Positions 43,690 to 53,999 of a stretch of 64,000 nucleotides of DNA are shown piece after piece. The translations under genes and the position numbers were made by a program. Position 1 is the stretch's first letter, and each line of letters begins with the position of its first letter. The notes under the pieces are model-generated. The model did not search any database, was not told the origin of the DNA, and saw nothing but the letters and a program-made list of their open reading frames with translations. The stretch is taken from assembly GCA_963575745.1 (NCBI GenBank), contig CAUYUJ010006569.1:81001-145000 (forward strand), written 5' to 3'. The DNA is from Prorocentrum cordatum. Taxonomy: Eukaryota; Sar; Dinophyceae; Prorocentrales; Prorocentraceae.

Positions 43690-44345
43690 GGCCGCAAACG
43701 AGCGAAGAGGCTCCCAAGAAGCTCTGCAGACGGTCCAAGAGGGCCCCGAGTCGCCGAAAAAACACTCGAAGACGGTCAAGATGGCCTCCAGATGGCCCCA
43801 GATGCCTCCAAGACGCCCCAAGAAGCTTCCAAGACGCCTCCCAAGATGGCCCCAAGAGGCCAAAATCGTCGATTTCCATTGGTTTTTTCAACGTTTTTGG
43901 CCTTCGCGTTTTTTCGGGCTTCCGACGCTCCAAGACGGCGAAAGAAGCCCCCAAGACGGCATCAAGACGACCCGAGAGGCTCCCAAGTGGGCCCCAACAC
44001 GGCCCAAGAGCGCCTCAAAACGGCTCAAGAGGGCCTTCAGACAGTCCAAGAGGGCCCACAGAGGGGCCCAAGAAAGGCTCCAGACGGGGACCACGAACCT
44101 AAAATTCTAGCCTTCCGCCCCAAAAGGCGCCAAGGAGGCCCCAAGAGGCCTCCAAGAGGCTCCAAGAAGCCCCCAAGAGGCCCCCAACAAGCCCAAAAAA
44201 AGCCCCAAGCTGCCCCAAAACAGCTCCCCAGAAGCCTCCAAACTGCCTCCCGCAGGCCCCCGAGAGGATTCTCACGACGACGGCGCCAGAGGCTCCCACA
44301 ACGGTCAACGAAGCCCCCAAGATGGCCCCAAAAAGGTGCCCAGCC
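43690..44345 (+). repeat. R6 CAAGAGGCCCC-rich dispersed repeat, copy 1
   Basis: Irregular repetition of CCAAGAGGCCCC/CCAAGACGCC words. A non-repetitive core at 43,865-43,950 (GATTTCCATTGG, TTCGCG, CCGACGCTCCAAGACGG) recurs inverted at about 57,895-57,990. A short further stretch is at 46,550-46,700. Confidence 0.8.
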
Positions 44346-44530
44346 TACGCCGTCGAGTCTGTCGCCGCCATTGTCGTCCTCGTCGTGTTCTCCTGCTCCT
44401 TCTCATCCTCCTCTTCCGCCCCCTCCTCCCGTCTCCCCTCTCAGCTTTCTGTCTCGTATTCCCTCCACTGGCTCACTTTTCACCTTCTCCGCCTTTGGCT
44501 GCTCCCCCATCCTCCCTCCTCCACGTCCCC

Positions 44531-45067
44531 CTTATCCATCCCGTCCCCAGCGGTCAGATTCCTCGCAACTTCCGTGCCTTGTCGCAATGCTCGTCACTTG
44601 GTTCCGCCGGGCGTTTCGGAGGGTCTCTCCGCGGCGCTCGTCCCGCTTTAAAACACTTCGCGCACACAACTGGGTTGTTTCGCTTGAAATAATTCTTCTT
44701 CTGGTCTTTCGACAAATGGCCCCCGTCTGAAAACGCTGGTTTCTTCCCGTCCCCGTTCGGTGGGCACGCGGAGCATTCAAACTTTTTCGCCCCCGTGCGC
44801 GCATCGTGACACGCGCGGCACACGACTGGGCGATGCGCCTGGTCCGTCTTCCTATAATGTACTTTCTGGTTATCGGACAAATGGCTCAAGTCTGTGAACG
44901 CGGGCGCCTTCCCATCCGCCCCCGTCGGGCATGCTCCACAACGGAAAATCTGGGCCTCCGATTTTTCGTGGCACGCGCGGCACATGACCGGGCGATGCGT
45001 TTGGCCCGTTCTCCTGTAATGTTCTTTCTGACTGTCCGATAAATGGCTCACGTCTGTAAACGCGGGC
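44531..45067 (-). pseudogene. tandem duplicate of the zinc-finger gene's 3' end
   Basis: These 537 bp repeat 45,068-45,604 almost exactly; the one difference I see is T for C near 44,840, giving KTDQAH instead of KTGQAH. It encodes the last two and a half fingers and the C-terminus and stops at 44,554. It lies downstream of the parent gene's own stop, so it should not alter the protein. The near-identity implies a very recent duplication or an assembly artefact. Confidence 0.85.
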
Positions 45068-45090
45068 CTTATCCATCCCGTCCCCAGCGG

Positions 45091-46755
45091 TCAGATTCCT
45101 CGCAACTTCCGTGCCTTGTCGCAATGCTCGTCACTTGGTTCCGCCGGGCGTTTCGGAGGGTCTCTCCGCGGCGCTCGTCCCGCTTTAAAACACTTCGCGC
45201 ACACAACTGGGTTGTTTCGCTTGAAATAATTCTTCTTCTGGTCTTTCGACAAATGGCCCCCGTCTGAAAACGCTGGTTTCTTCCCGTCCCCGTTCGGTGG
45301 GCACGCGGAGCATTCAAACTTTTTCGCCCCCGTGCGCGCATCGTGACACGCGCGGCACACGACTGGGCGATGCGCCTGGCCCGTCTTCCTATAATGTACT
45401 TTCTGGTTATCGGACAAATGGCTCAAGTCTGTGAACGCGGGCGCCTTCCCATCCGCCCCCGTCGGGCATGCTCCACAACGGAAAATCTGGGCCTCCGATT
45501 TTTCGTGGCACGCGCGGCACATGACCGGGCGATGCGTTTGGCCCGTTCTCCTGTAATGTTCTTTCTGACTGTCCGATAAATGGCTCACGTCTGTAAACGC
45601 GGGCGCCTTCCCATCCGCCCCCTTCGGGCATGCCCCACAACGGAAAACCTGGGCCTCCGACTTTTCCAGGCACGCGTGGCACATGACAGGGCGATGCGCC
45701 GTGCCCGTGTCCCAATAATGCCTTTTCTGACTCACCGTCAAATGGCGTGTGTCCATGATTTCGGGTCCCTTTCCATCCGCCCCCTTCGGGCATGCGGAGC
45801 ACCGTAGCACCCGCGACTTCTCGTGCTCCTCCTGGCATGATCGGCACATCACTGGTCTATGGCCTGCGCCCGTTTTGTAGTACTTCTGCAGTTGATCCGG
45901 CGTCAAATGTCGTGTGTCTGTGAACGTCCCCCCTGTTCCATCCGCTTCTGACGGACACGCAGAACATTTCAGCGGCTTCTGTTGGCGCGCAGCTCGTCGC
46001 GCAGCGTTCATCTCGTTCTCGCACTCTCTTTCCTTCTGCGATTTGCTCCACTTGTTCCACCCGCCTTTTCTTTTCCCCGCGCACTTCTTGCAGAGCTTCT
46101 CTCCCGCGCTTTTCGTCGCATACTGGTTCGCCGCAATTTCTGCCTCCGTTTTCAGGAATTCCAGGCATTCACCGCATCGAATCTTAAACTTCTCCTGCAC
46201 CTGCCCCCGCCACGCCTCCGATGTCTTCCGTGACTTCCGTGCGGCGGCGGGCCCTGCGCACCGGTCGCATTTGCTTGTCCGCACGAACACTCTATTCCTT
46301 TCGACCCCCCCTCCCGCCACTGTGGACGCCATCTCAGCCCATTGCTCACAAGTCGTGCACCACTTTTCTCCTGCCCCCTTCAAATTCTCCATGCAGTCGC
46401 AGCAGAAGCTCGGGCCCGACTTCGCGGCGAACTCATTCGTCGTGAATTCAGCCTTTTCCTTCACTTCGCAGCATTTGCATGTCTTGCATTTCAGGGTGCC
46501 CTTCTTTGCGTCGCAGTGTGAACGCGACGTCGTCCCGCATTGCCGTCCAGGGCCCAGAGGCTCCCAAGACGTCCCCAAAAGGGCGCCAAGACGACCCACG
46601 AGGCGCCCAAGTCCATGGGCTCGCTCCGGAGCTCCAAAACGACCCCTGAGACCTCCCAAGAAGGCCCACAGGCAATCCAAGAGGACCCCGACGCGCCAGA
46701 GAAAGGAAGAAGAACCAAAAAAAAAAATGATCGACCAAGATGACATCCAGACCAC
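45091..46755 (-). CDS. protein with about eight tandem CxxC..CxxC zinc fingers (Stc1-like pattern)
   Basis: A 554-codon open frame. The first ~75 residues are encoded by CAAGAGG-repeat DNA and are probably not native, so the true start or a splice acceptor should lie near 46,540. CxxC pairs begin at residues 90, 133, 163, 194, 222, 264, 304, 319, 359, 373, 413, 427, 467, 482 and 519. The last five fingers repeat every 54-55 residues: CxxC, GADGK.P.FTD, HLSDxQKxHY, HRPVMC, xxC, with 36 residues between pairs (33 in the last). The spacing and the F..xxQ..C..C core resemble the Stc1/LIM-like zinc finger, but that is pattern reading, not a search result. The C-terminus is basic (KRPAEPSDEHCDKARKLRG). 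It could act in nucleic-acid or protein binding. Confidence 0.75.
   Translation of the reverse strand: MVWMSSWSIIFFFGSSSFLWRVGVLLDCLWAFLGGLRGRFGAPERAHGLGRLVGRLGALLGTSWEPLGPGRQCGTTSRSHCDAKKGTLKCKTCKCCEVKEKAEFTTNEFAAKSGPSFCCDCMENLKGAGEKWCTTCEQWAEMASTVAGGGVERNRVFVRTSKCDRCAGPAAARKSRKTSEAWRGQVQEKFKIRCGECLEFLKTEAEIAANQYATKSAGEKLCKKCAGKRKGGWNKWSKSQKERECENEMNAARRAARQQKPLKCSACPSEADGTGGTFTDTRHLTPDQLQKYYKTGAGHRPVMCRSCQEEHEKSRVLRCSACPKGADGKGPEIMDTRHLTVSQKRHYWDTGTAHRPVMCHACLEKSEAQVFRCGACPKGADGKAPAFTDVSHLSDSQKEHYRRTGQTHRPVMCRACHEKSEAQIFRCGACPTGADGKAPAFTDLSHLSDNQKVHYRKTGQAHRPVVCRACHDARTGAKKFECSACPPNGDGKKPAFSDGGHLSKDQKKNYFKRNNPVVCAKCFKAGRAPRRDPPKRPAEPSDEHCDKARKLRGI
46550..46720 (+). repeat. R6 CAAGAGG-type repeat, short copy
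   Basis: CCCAAGACG, CCAAGAGG and similar words next to the 5' end of the zinc-finger gene, overlapping the dubious N-terminal part of its frame. Confidence 0.65.
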
Positions 46756-46866
46756 TCATGAACCCCTCCGGCCGCCTCACAGAGCCTCCAACAGAGCCCC
46801 TCCCAAAACCGGCGATCGCCCCAGAAAAAAAAACAAGGGGTCGGCGGATGTGGCGTAAGCTTGAAG

Positions 46867-46884
46867 AATCATAAAGCCTGACGC
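46867..46884 (+). repeat. 18-bp direct repeat, right partner
   Basis: AATCATAAAGCCTGACGC here is identical to 43,569-43,586. The two copies bracket the R6 repeat and the zinc-finger gene (3.3 kb). Confidence 0.85.
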
Positions 46885-47540
46885 GCCGACCTGCAGTCAA
46901 CCCGTATCAGATGCGCGGTAAGGAGGCAATGGCCTCGGAGGCCCACGTGAACGGCCAGCGAAAGTCGCTAAGGATGGGCCCAAGGGGCAAGGATGCAAGG
47001 GTACTCTTGGGAAGGTTGCCCATCCTTGCTGTGCGGGTTGACTGTACTGACTACCTACCAGACCACCTCTACCCAACCAGAAGACCCGAGTGTTCGGGTC
47101 ATGGGGGTGCGGGCTTCATACGTGCTTTCTCCATGTTCCCCGCCCCCCCCCACTGGGAATGGACGGCACATTGGGGCCTTCCTGGAGGCTGCGCGGCGTC
47201 TGGGGGCGAGGGGGGGTCCTCCTCCTCCTGCTGTCCCCTCTTCATCCTCCTCCGCCCTGTCGCCCCTCAGGAGAGGAGGAGAAGGGCAAGATAGGTGCGC
47301 TCGCGCCTCATCTGACACCCTATCCCTTCTTCCCACCCCTTTCCATGGCGCTGATATTTCTCCATGGGTTGGCTTGGTGGGTGGCGACCTACAATCAGGA
47401 ACATCTGCGTGGCGTATCGTGGCGGCGGGCCCCGGCGACACGCTGCGCCCTGCAGGGCGCCCCGCTCCGCTGCGCGGGGCGGGAGGCTGGGAAAGGCTCG
47501 GAGCGTTGACGCCTGTGGGGGCCCGACAAGTGGGCAGCAC
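46885..47540. other. anonymous DNA with a short inverted R3 end
   Basis: 47,285-47,365 read in reverse matches the end of R3 (ATCTGACG..CTACCC..CCATGGCG). The segment at 47,420-47,500 resembles 52,428-52,505 (GGCGACACGCTGCGCCC versus GGGACACGCTGTGCCCC). The rest is unassigned. Confidence 0.5.
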
Positions 47541-47720
47541 CAGACCCGTCGTGATTTTCTCGCAGCATCGACCCCGAGAGGTCTGCCCTTCCCCGGGGCC
47601 GGCTTCTCGTCCCGAATCGTTTCGACGGCCCCGAGGCCCAGCGAGGGCCCCCGCAGGCCGAACACAGCGAAGAACCCCCCGCCGTGTTTTTTTTTCGCAG
47701 CGCGATATCGCGGGCCAGGT
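47540..47720 (+). repeat. R1 dispersed repeat
   Basis: GTCGTGATTTTCTCGCAGC, a CCGAGAGGTC box, CCGAATCGTTTCGACGGCCC, GAGGGCCCCCGCAGGCCGAA and CCGTGTTTTTTTTTCGC in R1 order. The following 47,720-48,230 is GC-rich and anonymous, with a GGCGTC hexamer run near 47,890. Confidence 0.8.
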
Positions 47721-48237
47721 CCGGCGGAGCGACGCGCGATTCAAGAGTTCCCGACCGCAGAGCTCCGATCCACATCGCCCGGCCGTGGCCCCCCTGGCGC
47801 TGCCGCAGGGGGGAGGGGGCGGTCGCTGGCACGGCCACGAGCGCGCCGCAGTTGTGGCACCTTCGGAGGGGGGCGCCGCGCGGCGTCGGCGTCGGCGTCG
47901 GCGTCGCTGGCGGCGCCGTCGGCGCTGTCGTCGTCGCGGATCTCCGGCGACATGCCTTGTTCAATCCAGGGCCCGCCATCGGGCCCTGGGCCCTGGCTCC
48001 GGGATCCGCCGCACTGTGGGCGATCCGGGTCCGCTGTAAGTGGGGCGATTTCCCCTGCAGGGCGGGGATTTCTGCCCTGCTCGTCAGGCTCTTCTGATAC
48101 AAACGTCCGCCCGACTTTGCCGTCGCTGTTCCCGCCATTTGCTGCGGTGCTCTGCGACGTTCTGAGGCAAAAAAAGGGCCGCCCTACATTTTTGTCGCAC
48201 CGTTCGGGATTCTCATGTCCGGCACCATCTCTTGCTG

Positions 48238-48355
48238 TCGCTCGGACGTCCATTCTCCGTGCATTTTTCGGTTTCGTGCGTGTTTTTTTGTTGCTCGATG
48301 GTCCAGGATGGTCCTCGATGGTTCTCGCGGAGAAAAAATGCACACGTCCGAGCGA
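48238..48355 (+). mobile_element. MITE-like element, copy A
   Basis: Terminal inverted repeats TCGCTCGGACGT / ACGTCCGAGCGA bound a 118-bp element. The interior has TTTCGTGCGTGTTTTTTTG and GATGGTCC..GATGGTCCTC repeats. Homologous copies at 53,880, 55,252 and 55,928 have the same ends and near-equal length. No coding capacity. Confidence 0.85.
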
Positions 48356-48464
48356 TGCCAAGATCCGAGGCCGGACAAAACGCCCAGAGTACGGCGGATC
48401 CGAAGTCAGGGACATGCCCTTGGTTTCTGCCTCTGGGGCCCGCAGCGGGCTCGGGGCCGTCAAG

Positions 48465-48655
48465 AACCGGGGACGGCCAAGAGGGGAGCGTCCAAGAGGG
48501 GGGGGGGGGGCGCAAATCATGGCCGGCGGCATATGCGCGGCCAGGGACGCATTGAAGTAAGAAGAGGCGCCATGAAATCTGGGGAGGTCATGGGCCCCCG
48601 CCATGATATCCCCCCCCCCCTAGTCAGCACCTCCCTCTTGGCCGCCCCCGAAGAA
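48465..48655 (+). repeat. R5 dispersed repeat, copy 2
   Basis: Matches 41,140-41,345: GGCCAAGAGGGGAGCGTCC, CAAATCATGGCCGGCGGCAT, AAGAAGAGGCGCCATGAA, CCCCCTAGTCAGCACC. Confidence 0.8.
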
Positions 48656-48734
48656 CTGAACCAGGTCCTTACGACTAGCCCTGGGGAAGGGGCCGGAACC
48701 TCCGGGGCCGGCAAACAACCGTGGGCGGCGGATG

Positions 48735-48759
48735 TCGGGGGTCGTCGCCGTCGTCGTTG

Positions 48760-48792
<33 letters not shown>

Positions 48793-48862
48793 CGCCTCCT
48801 GATGTTTCCTCCTCCTCCTCCTCCTCCTCCTCCTCCTCCTCCTCCTCCTCCTCCTCAAGACG
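48735..48862 (+). repeat. CGT then CTC microsatellites
   Basis: CGTCGT triplets at 48,740-48,795, then CTC triplets at 48,806-48,856. Confidence 0.95.
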
Positions 48863-49110
48863 ATCATAAGAATACTGCTCTCCCTCCTCCCCTGCCCCTG
48901 AAGTTGTCCGAAAGATCTCTCGCCCCCTCCGCGTGCTGTTTTTTTTTGTTGCCCACCAGATGCCAAATGCTGTTTTCCTTACGCATGGCGTTTCGCCAGC
49001 CGAGTGTTCCTGGTGCTTCAAAGTGGTGCTCCCGCTGCAGCGTGGGCCTCGCTGTCGGCTCGGATCGGCGCGCGGCCCCCGCCGTCCAGCATGACGCGCT
49101 CGCCCCAGCG
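48845..49110 (+). repeat. R3 dispersed repeat, partial copy
   Basis: AAGACGATCATAAGAATACT, GAAGTTGTCCGAAAGATC, CCCTCCGCGTGCTG and GTGCTCCCGCTGCAGCGTGG in R3 order. The remainder of R3 is absent, replaced by the 66-bp minisatellite. Confidence 0.8.
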
Positions 49111-49129
49111 CGGGGCACTTCTCTGACTC

Positions 49130-50660
49130 CGAGTCCCGCTGCGTGGCGTCCCCCCTCATCGCTTCCCCTCCTCCGCCTTCGCCCTGGTCTTCCTGTTCCT
49201 CCCGCTGCGTGGCGTTCCCCCCCATCACTTCCCCTCCTCCGCCTTCGCGCTGGTCTTCCTGTTCCTCCCGCCTCGTGGCGTTCCCCCCCATCGCTTCCCC
49301 TCCTCCGCCTTCGCCCTGGTCTTCCTGTTCCTCCCGCCTCGTGGCGTTCCCCCCCATCGCTTCCCCTCCTCCGCCTTTCGCTTCCCCTCCTCCGCCTTCG
49401 CCCTGGTCTTCCTGTTCCTCCCGCCTCGTGGAGTTCCCCCCCATCGCTTCCCTCCTCCGCCTTCCCCTTGTCTTCTGTTCCTCCCGCCTCGTGGTGTTCC
49501 CCTCCCCCCCATCGTTTCCCCTCCTCCGCTGCGGTCTTCCTGTTCCTCCCGCCTCGTGGCGTTCCCCCCCTCGCCTTCGCCTGGTCTTCCTGTTACTCCG
49601 CCTCGTGGCGTTCCCCCTCGCTTCCCCGCCTCCTTCGCCTGGTCTTCCTGTTCCTCCCGCTCGTGGCGTTCCCCCATCCACTTCCCCTCCTCCGCTTCGC
49701 CTGGTCTTCCGTTCCTCCCGCCTCGTGGCGTTCCCCCATCGCTTTCCCCTGGTCTTCCTGTTTCTCCCCGCCTCGTGGCGTTCCTCACCCCATCGTTTCC
49801 CCTCCTCCGCCTTCCGCCCTGTTCTTCCTGTTCCTCCCGCCTCGTGGCGTTCCCCCCCTCCCGTCCCCTCCTCCGCCTTGGTCTTCCTGTCCTCCCCCTC
49901 CCCCCATCGTTTCTTTCCCCTCCTCCGCCTTGCGCCCTGGTCTTCCTGTTCCTCCCGCCTCGTGGCGTTCCCCCCATCGTTCCCCTCCTCCGCCTTCGCC
50001 CTGGTCCTGTTCCTCTCGTGGCGTCCCTCCTCCGCCTTCGCCCTGGTCTCCTGTCTCCGTCCCGCCTCGTTCCCCCCCATCGTTTCCCCCTCCGCCTTCG
50101 CCCTGGTCTTCCTTTCCTCCCGCCTCGTGGCGTTCCCCCCATCGCCCTCCCCTCCTTCGCCCTGGTCTTCCTGTTCCTCCCGCCTCGTGGTGTTCCCCCC
50201 ATCGTTTCCCCTCCTCCGCCTTCGCCCTGGTCTTCCTGTTCCTCCCGCCTCGTGGCGTTCCCCCCCATCGCTTCCCCTCCTCCGCCTTCGCCCTGGTCTT
50301 CCTGTTCCTCCCGCCTCGTGGTGTTCCCCCCCATCGTTTCCCCTCCTCCGCCTTCGCCCTGGTCTTCCTGTTCCTCCCGCCTCGTGGCGTTCCCCCCCAT
50401 CGTTTCCCCTCCTCCGCCTTCGCCCTGGTCTTCCGTTCCCTCCCGCCTCGTGGTGTTTCCCCCCATCGTTTCCCCTCCTCCGCCTTCGCCCTGGTCTTCC
50501 TGTTCCTCCCGCCTCGTGGCGTTCCCCCCCATCGTTTCCCCTCCTCCGCCTTCGCCCTGGTTTTCCTGTTCCTCCCGCCTCGTGGCGTTCCCCCCCATCG
50601 CTTCCCCTCCTCCGCCTTCGCCCTGGTCTGCCTGTTCCTCCCGCCCCTTCCGCTCGAGTT
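49130..50660 (+). repeat. 66-bp minisatellite, about 23 copies
   Basis: The unit comprises CGCTTCCCCTCCTCCGCC, TTCGCCCTGGTCTTCCTG, TTCCTCCCGCCTCGTGGC and GTTCCCCCCCAT. Because 66 is a multiple of three, frames stay open on both strands (a 22-residue repeat such as SPWSSCSSRLVAFPP, or its antisense Gly/Glu/Arg counterpart). Units at both ends are near-identical while those at 49,440-50,160 carry many small deletions that break every frame. I call it a satellite, not a gene. Confidence 0.92.
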
Positions 50661-50734
50661 CCTGCTGCTGCTGCTCGTCTCGCCCGCCTGGATCCGAGTC
50701 TTGCTTCGTGGTGCCCCCCCAGCATTTGGCGGTC

Positions 50735-50885
50735 CTCCTCCTCCTCCAACTCCAACTCCTCCTCCTCCTCCTCCTGCTCTTCGCTTCTCCTCCTCCTCCT
50801 CCTCGCTCCTCGCTCCTCGCCGCTGTCCTTTCTCCTCCTCCTCCTCCTCGCTCCCACTCCTCCTCCTCCTCCTCCTCCTCCTCGG
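50735..50885 (+). repeat. (CTC)n tract
   Basis: CTC triplets with interruptions after the minisatellite. Nothing recognised follows until 51,480. Confidence 0.9.
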
Positions 50886-51519
50886 ATTCCGGAAACCCTG
50901 AACCCAAAAACGTTTTCATCTCTGAGGGGCGCATCGTTTGCTTCCGCGGCCTTCCGCCGCCCTTCCGCCGAGGAAGAGATGTCAATTCCCTCCATCCTCG
51001 AAGGCCACGAGGCCCTCTTTGGAACGCCTCGTTTCCCCTCCTCCTCCCCCCGGTCTTCGTGTTCCTCCCGCCCCCTCCTGCTCCAGTTCATGCTGCCGCT
51101 GTTCGCCTCGCCCCAGCGCGTGACACTTTTCTGGATCCGAAGCTTTCTTCATCGTTGTCGCCCCGCCCATTTCCCCTCCGTAGGGCGGCAAGGGGATGGG
51201 GGAGGGAGGGCGACGATTTGTTTTGGGAGTGGGGAGGGGGGAACGGACATCTCAGCGACCAAGCAACTCAATGAGGCCAGCGCGATCAATTGAAATGTGC
51301 GAGACAGGCGACAGAACAGAGGGTAAAAACGCGGGCATTCAGAACAGTGTGAGGCTAGATTCCGCACGTCGGGAGACACGATGAGACACGTGCACGGCGT
51401 GCAAGACAGACCAGGCCGCACAAGGATGGGATTCATCACGGTGGCAATCTAAGCGGTCACAGATCGAGGGGCTGGCCAATGCAACCAACAACATTCAACA
51501 GTGTGGCTGTTATGTAATC

Positions 51520-52110
51520 AGTAGCCAGCCTGGTCCAGAGCAAGATTGGCTGGTTCGCCCAAGGTAGGCTGGCACGCGCAGAACGGAGGAGTGCCACGCA
51601 GGATGGCCCGTGCTTCCACGATGGGCTAGCACTCCTGGTATAGGCTGGTGCACTCGGGAATAGAAGAGGAGGAGGCGGAGGAGAAGGAGGTATCGCTCCA
51701 CTGAGTCCAAGGGGAGAAGTTTGGGGTACCCCCCTCATGTCAAGCTCTCGGCACTCCGCCACTGGAGGGCGCCAGGAGGAGGAGGAGGAGGAGTAGGAGG
51801 AGGAGGAGGAGGAGGAGGAGAAGTGGAAGGTGCGCCCAGGATTGACTGGTACACACAGGGTAGGCCGGCGCTGCCAGGACAAACGGGCACACCCTGGCTG
51901 GGCTGGCGCGCCCAGGATATGCGGCCAGCCACCAGTCTGATGGACAAAAACGCTGATCGGCGAGCGCACTCAGATTAGGCTGGTGCACCCACGATAGGCT
52001 GAAACACCCAGGATACGCCATGCCACCCAAGATAGGCCAGGCGAGTACACCTGGGATAAGGCAGCACACGCAAGATTGGCCGACATTGGCCAGTTCACCG
52101 GAGGAAGGAT
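51520..52110 (+). repeat. GGATAGGCTGG-type minisatellite
   Basis: Irregular ~20-30 bp units of the form CAGGATAGGCTGG followed by (C/T)GC(A/G)CNC, for example near 51,540, 51,570, 51,640, 51,835, 51,980 and 52,020. A GGA tract interrupts at 51,775-51,825. Confidence 0.7.
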
Positions 52111-52139
52111 GAGGCGAACAAAGAATCCAGAAGACCAGG

Positions 52140-53205
52140 GCTCAGGCGGCGGAGGGATGGAAATCGGAGGCGGAGGAGGAGAAGGAGAGGAAGTAGCGCA
52201 ATAACTACACCCGATGATGACCTAAACGGTGCAAGACATCATTGGTGCGCCATGCTGTGTCTTCCGCAGCAGCCGAGCCATACAGCCGTCATCCAGGGAT
52301 GTGCGCGGCCTGTGTCTCCAACCTGTATGCTCCCTCCTCGCCGTCCTTGACCTCGCTCCAGCGAGTAGCCAGTGCTGCCGATTGTATGATGGGTGAACAG
52401 CAGGCGCCCTGGCAGGTTTCGGCGGCGGCCCCAGGGACACGCTGTGCCCCGCTACCTTCGCTCCGCTCCGCTAGGCGGGGGGATGGGAAGAACTCGGGAC
52501 TTCGGTGCTCGGAGGCGGGGACGTCGTGGTCAGCATGTCGAGCCGAAGCGAGTCGGGCCAGAACCCGCGTCGCTATCGCAAAGGAGCAACACTCGCAGCA
52601 ACGCGCGCACCGTCTGCATCGTTCTGGCATGCGGTGGCCCATGACATCACTGGTGCGCTTCCAGTGCCTCCACCGGCCCCAAACGCCTGAGAACCCTACC
52701 TCGGCAATTTTTTTTTCCCCCCCCAACCACAACGCCACCAAGCCCCTCCAACACTACAGTCCATCAGTGCCCAACTGCTGGAAGCCGTTGCCCATGGCTC
52801 CTCCACCGGAGAAGCACCGGCAAACATTAAATGCCCAAGCAGATTCGCCGGGCGGCAAGGAAGTGCACAATGGCCAAACCGTCAGAGGCGTGCCAACCTA
52901 TGGGCCCGAGCCTGCAAAGAGCGATGCTGCAGTTGCAATTTGAAGCTCTACCTGGACGTCTGGGCCAAGGTGCTCCTGTCGGGGAGACGTAAGACTTGGG
53001 TTCGGGGTACTCGGGTTGGCCGGACGGGGCCGTCGGGAAAATGACGAGACCCAATCTGAAGTTTGACGCGAGCTCCCGCTGCAAACATCCCACGAACACT
53101 GGACCGTCCAAATCCAGGACGCGCTCATCAAAAAGCGCAGGCGAACCCGAGTTCCGGCGACCTCGGGTCCTGCATCCCCCCGACACAAGCCAGTGAGCCC
53201 ACTCC
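52140..53205. other. anonymous region
   Basis: A plus-strand frame at 52,242-52,943 has no recognised motif and mixed composition; coding status is undecided. 52,428-52,505 is related to 47,420-47,500. The phrase CGACACAAGCCAGTGAGCC (near 53,180) recurs modified near 53,345 and 53,540. Confidence 0.4.
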
Positions 53206-53219
53206 CAAGAAGGGTGGGG

Positions 53220-53515
53220 TCCTCCTCCTCCTCCTCCTCCTCCTCCTCCTCCTCCTCCTCCTCCTCCTCCTCCTCCTCCTCCTCCTCCTCCTCCTCCTCC
53301 TCCCTCGCCACGCACTCTTCGACCTCCCCTCCGGGAGGAGACCCCCGACGCAAACCAGTAATTGCGGAAACATCCACTGTCGGAGCTCCGCGCGGATTTC
53401 TCGGATCTGTGATGGCTCCTCCTCCTCCTCCTCCTCCTCCTCCTCCTGCTCCTCCTCCTCCTCCTCCTCCCTCCTCCTCCTCCTCCTCCCTCCTCCTCCT
53501 CCTCCTCCCTCCATC
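53220..53515 (+). repeat. two (CTC)n tracts with R2 fragment between
   Basis: CTC at 53,220-53,303 and 53,415-53,515. Between them TCGGAGCTCCGCGCGGATTT (53,382) belongs to R2. Confidence 0.9.
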
Positions 53516-53879
53516 TCTCCAGGACTCCAGGAGAAGACCCCCGGCGCAAGCCGGTGAGCCAACTTTCAGAAGCGGCGTGCGAACCTCGGGCTCGCAGCCT
53601 CGAATGCCTCGATCCCCCCTGCCCTGCATTCTTCCCGGTCCCCTTTCCCGGCTGTGCACTTCCTCCACCTCCTCTTCTTCCCTCGAGATCCGACGTCGCG
53701 AAGACCTGGCAGCATCGCGAAAAATCGCGACAGGAGCCCCAGGCCCCATCGCTGTGCGGCACTTTTCGAGGCGGATCGATCTGTGATGGCCTGCGGGCAC
53801 GACTCCCGGCGACAGCGCCTGGCGTGAGAGAGTTGAGGCGCCCGGAACTCGGGGTCCACCCTCCGCCCTCTCCTTGCCG

Positions 53880-53997
53880 TCGCTCGGACGTCCATTTCCC
53901 GTTCATTTTTAGATCTCGTGCGTGTTTTTTTCTGCTCGATGGTCCAGGATGGTCCTCAATGGTTCTCGCCGAAGAAAAACTGCACACGTCCGAGCGA
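53880..53997 (+). mobile_element. MITE-like element, copy B
   Basis: TCGCTCGGACGT at 53,880-53,891 and ACGTCCGAGCGA at 53,986-53,997, total 118 bp. Interior closely matches copy A (TCGTGCGTGTTTTTTTCTG, GATGGTCCAGGATGGTCC). Confidence 0.85.
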
Positions 53998-53999
53998 TG

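Noticed and set aside
44881-44895. TGGCTCAAG, matching the 3' end of the dinoflagellate spliced leader
   Set aside because: Only nine bases match, and it lies within the reverse complement of the finger-coding sequence; the same word recurs at 45,418 in the duplicate for that reason.
47741-48604. 287-codon minus-strand frame
   Set aside because: Runs through R5, the MITE-like copy A and GC-rich anonymous DNA; its parts recur wherever those repeats occur.
48620-51091. 823-codon minus-strand frame with 22-residue repeats
   Set aside because: It follows the 66-bp minisatellite, whose length keeps frames open on both strands; the opposite strand is equally open and the centre breaks frame in all readings.
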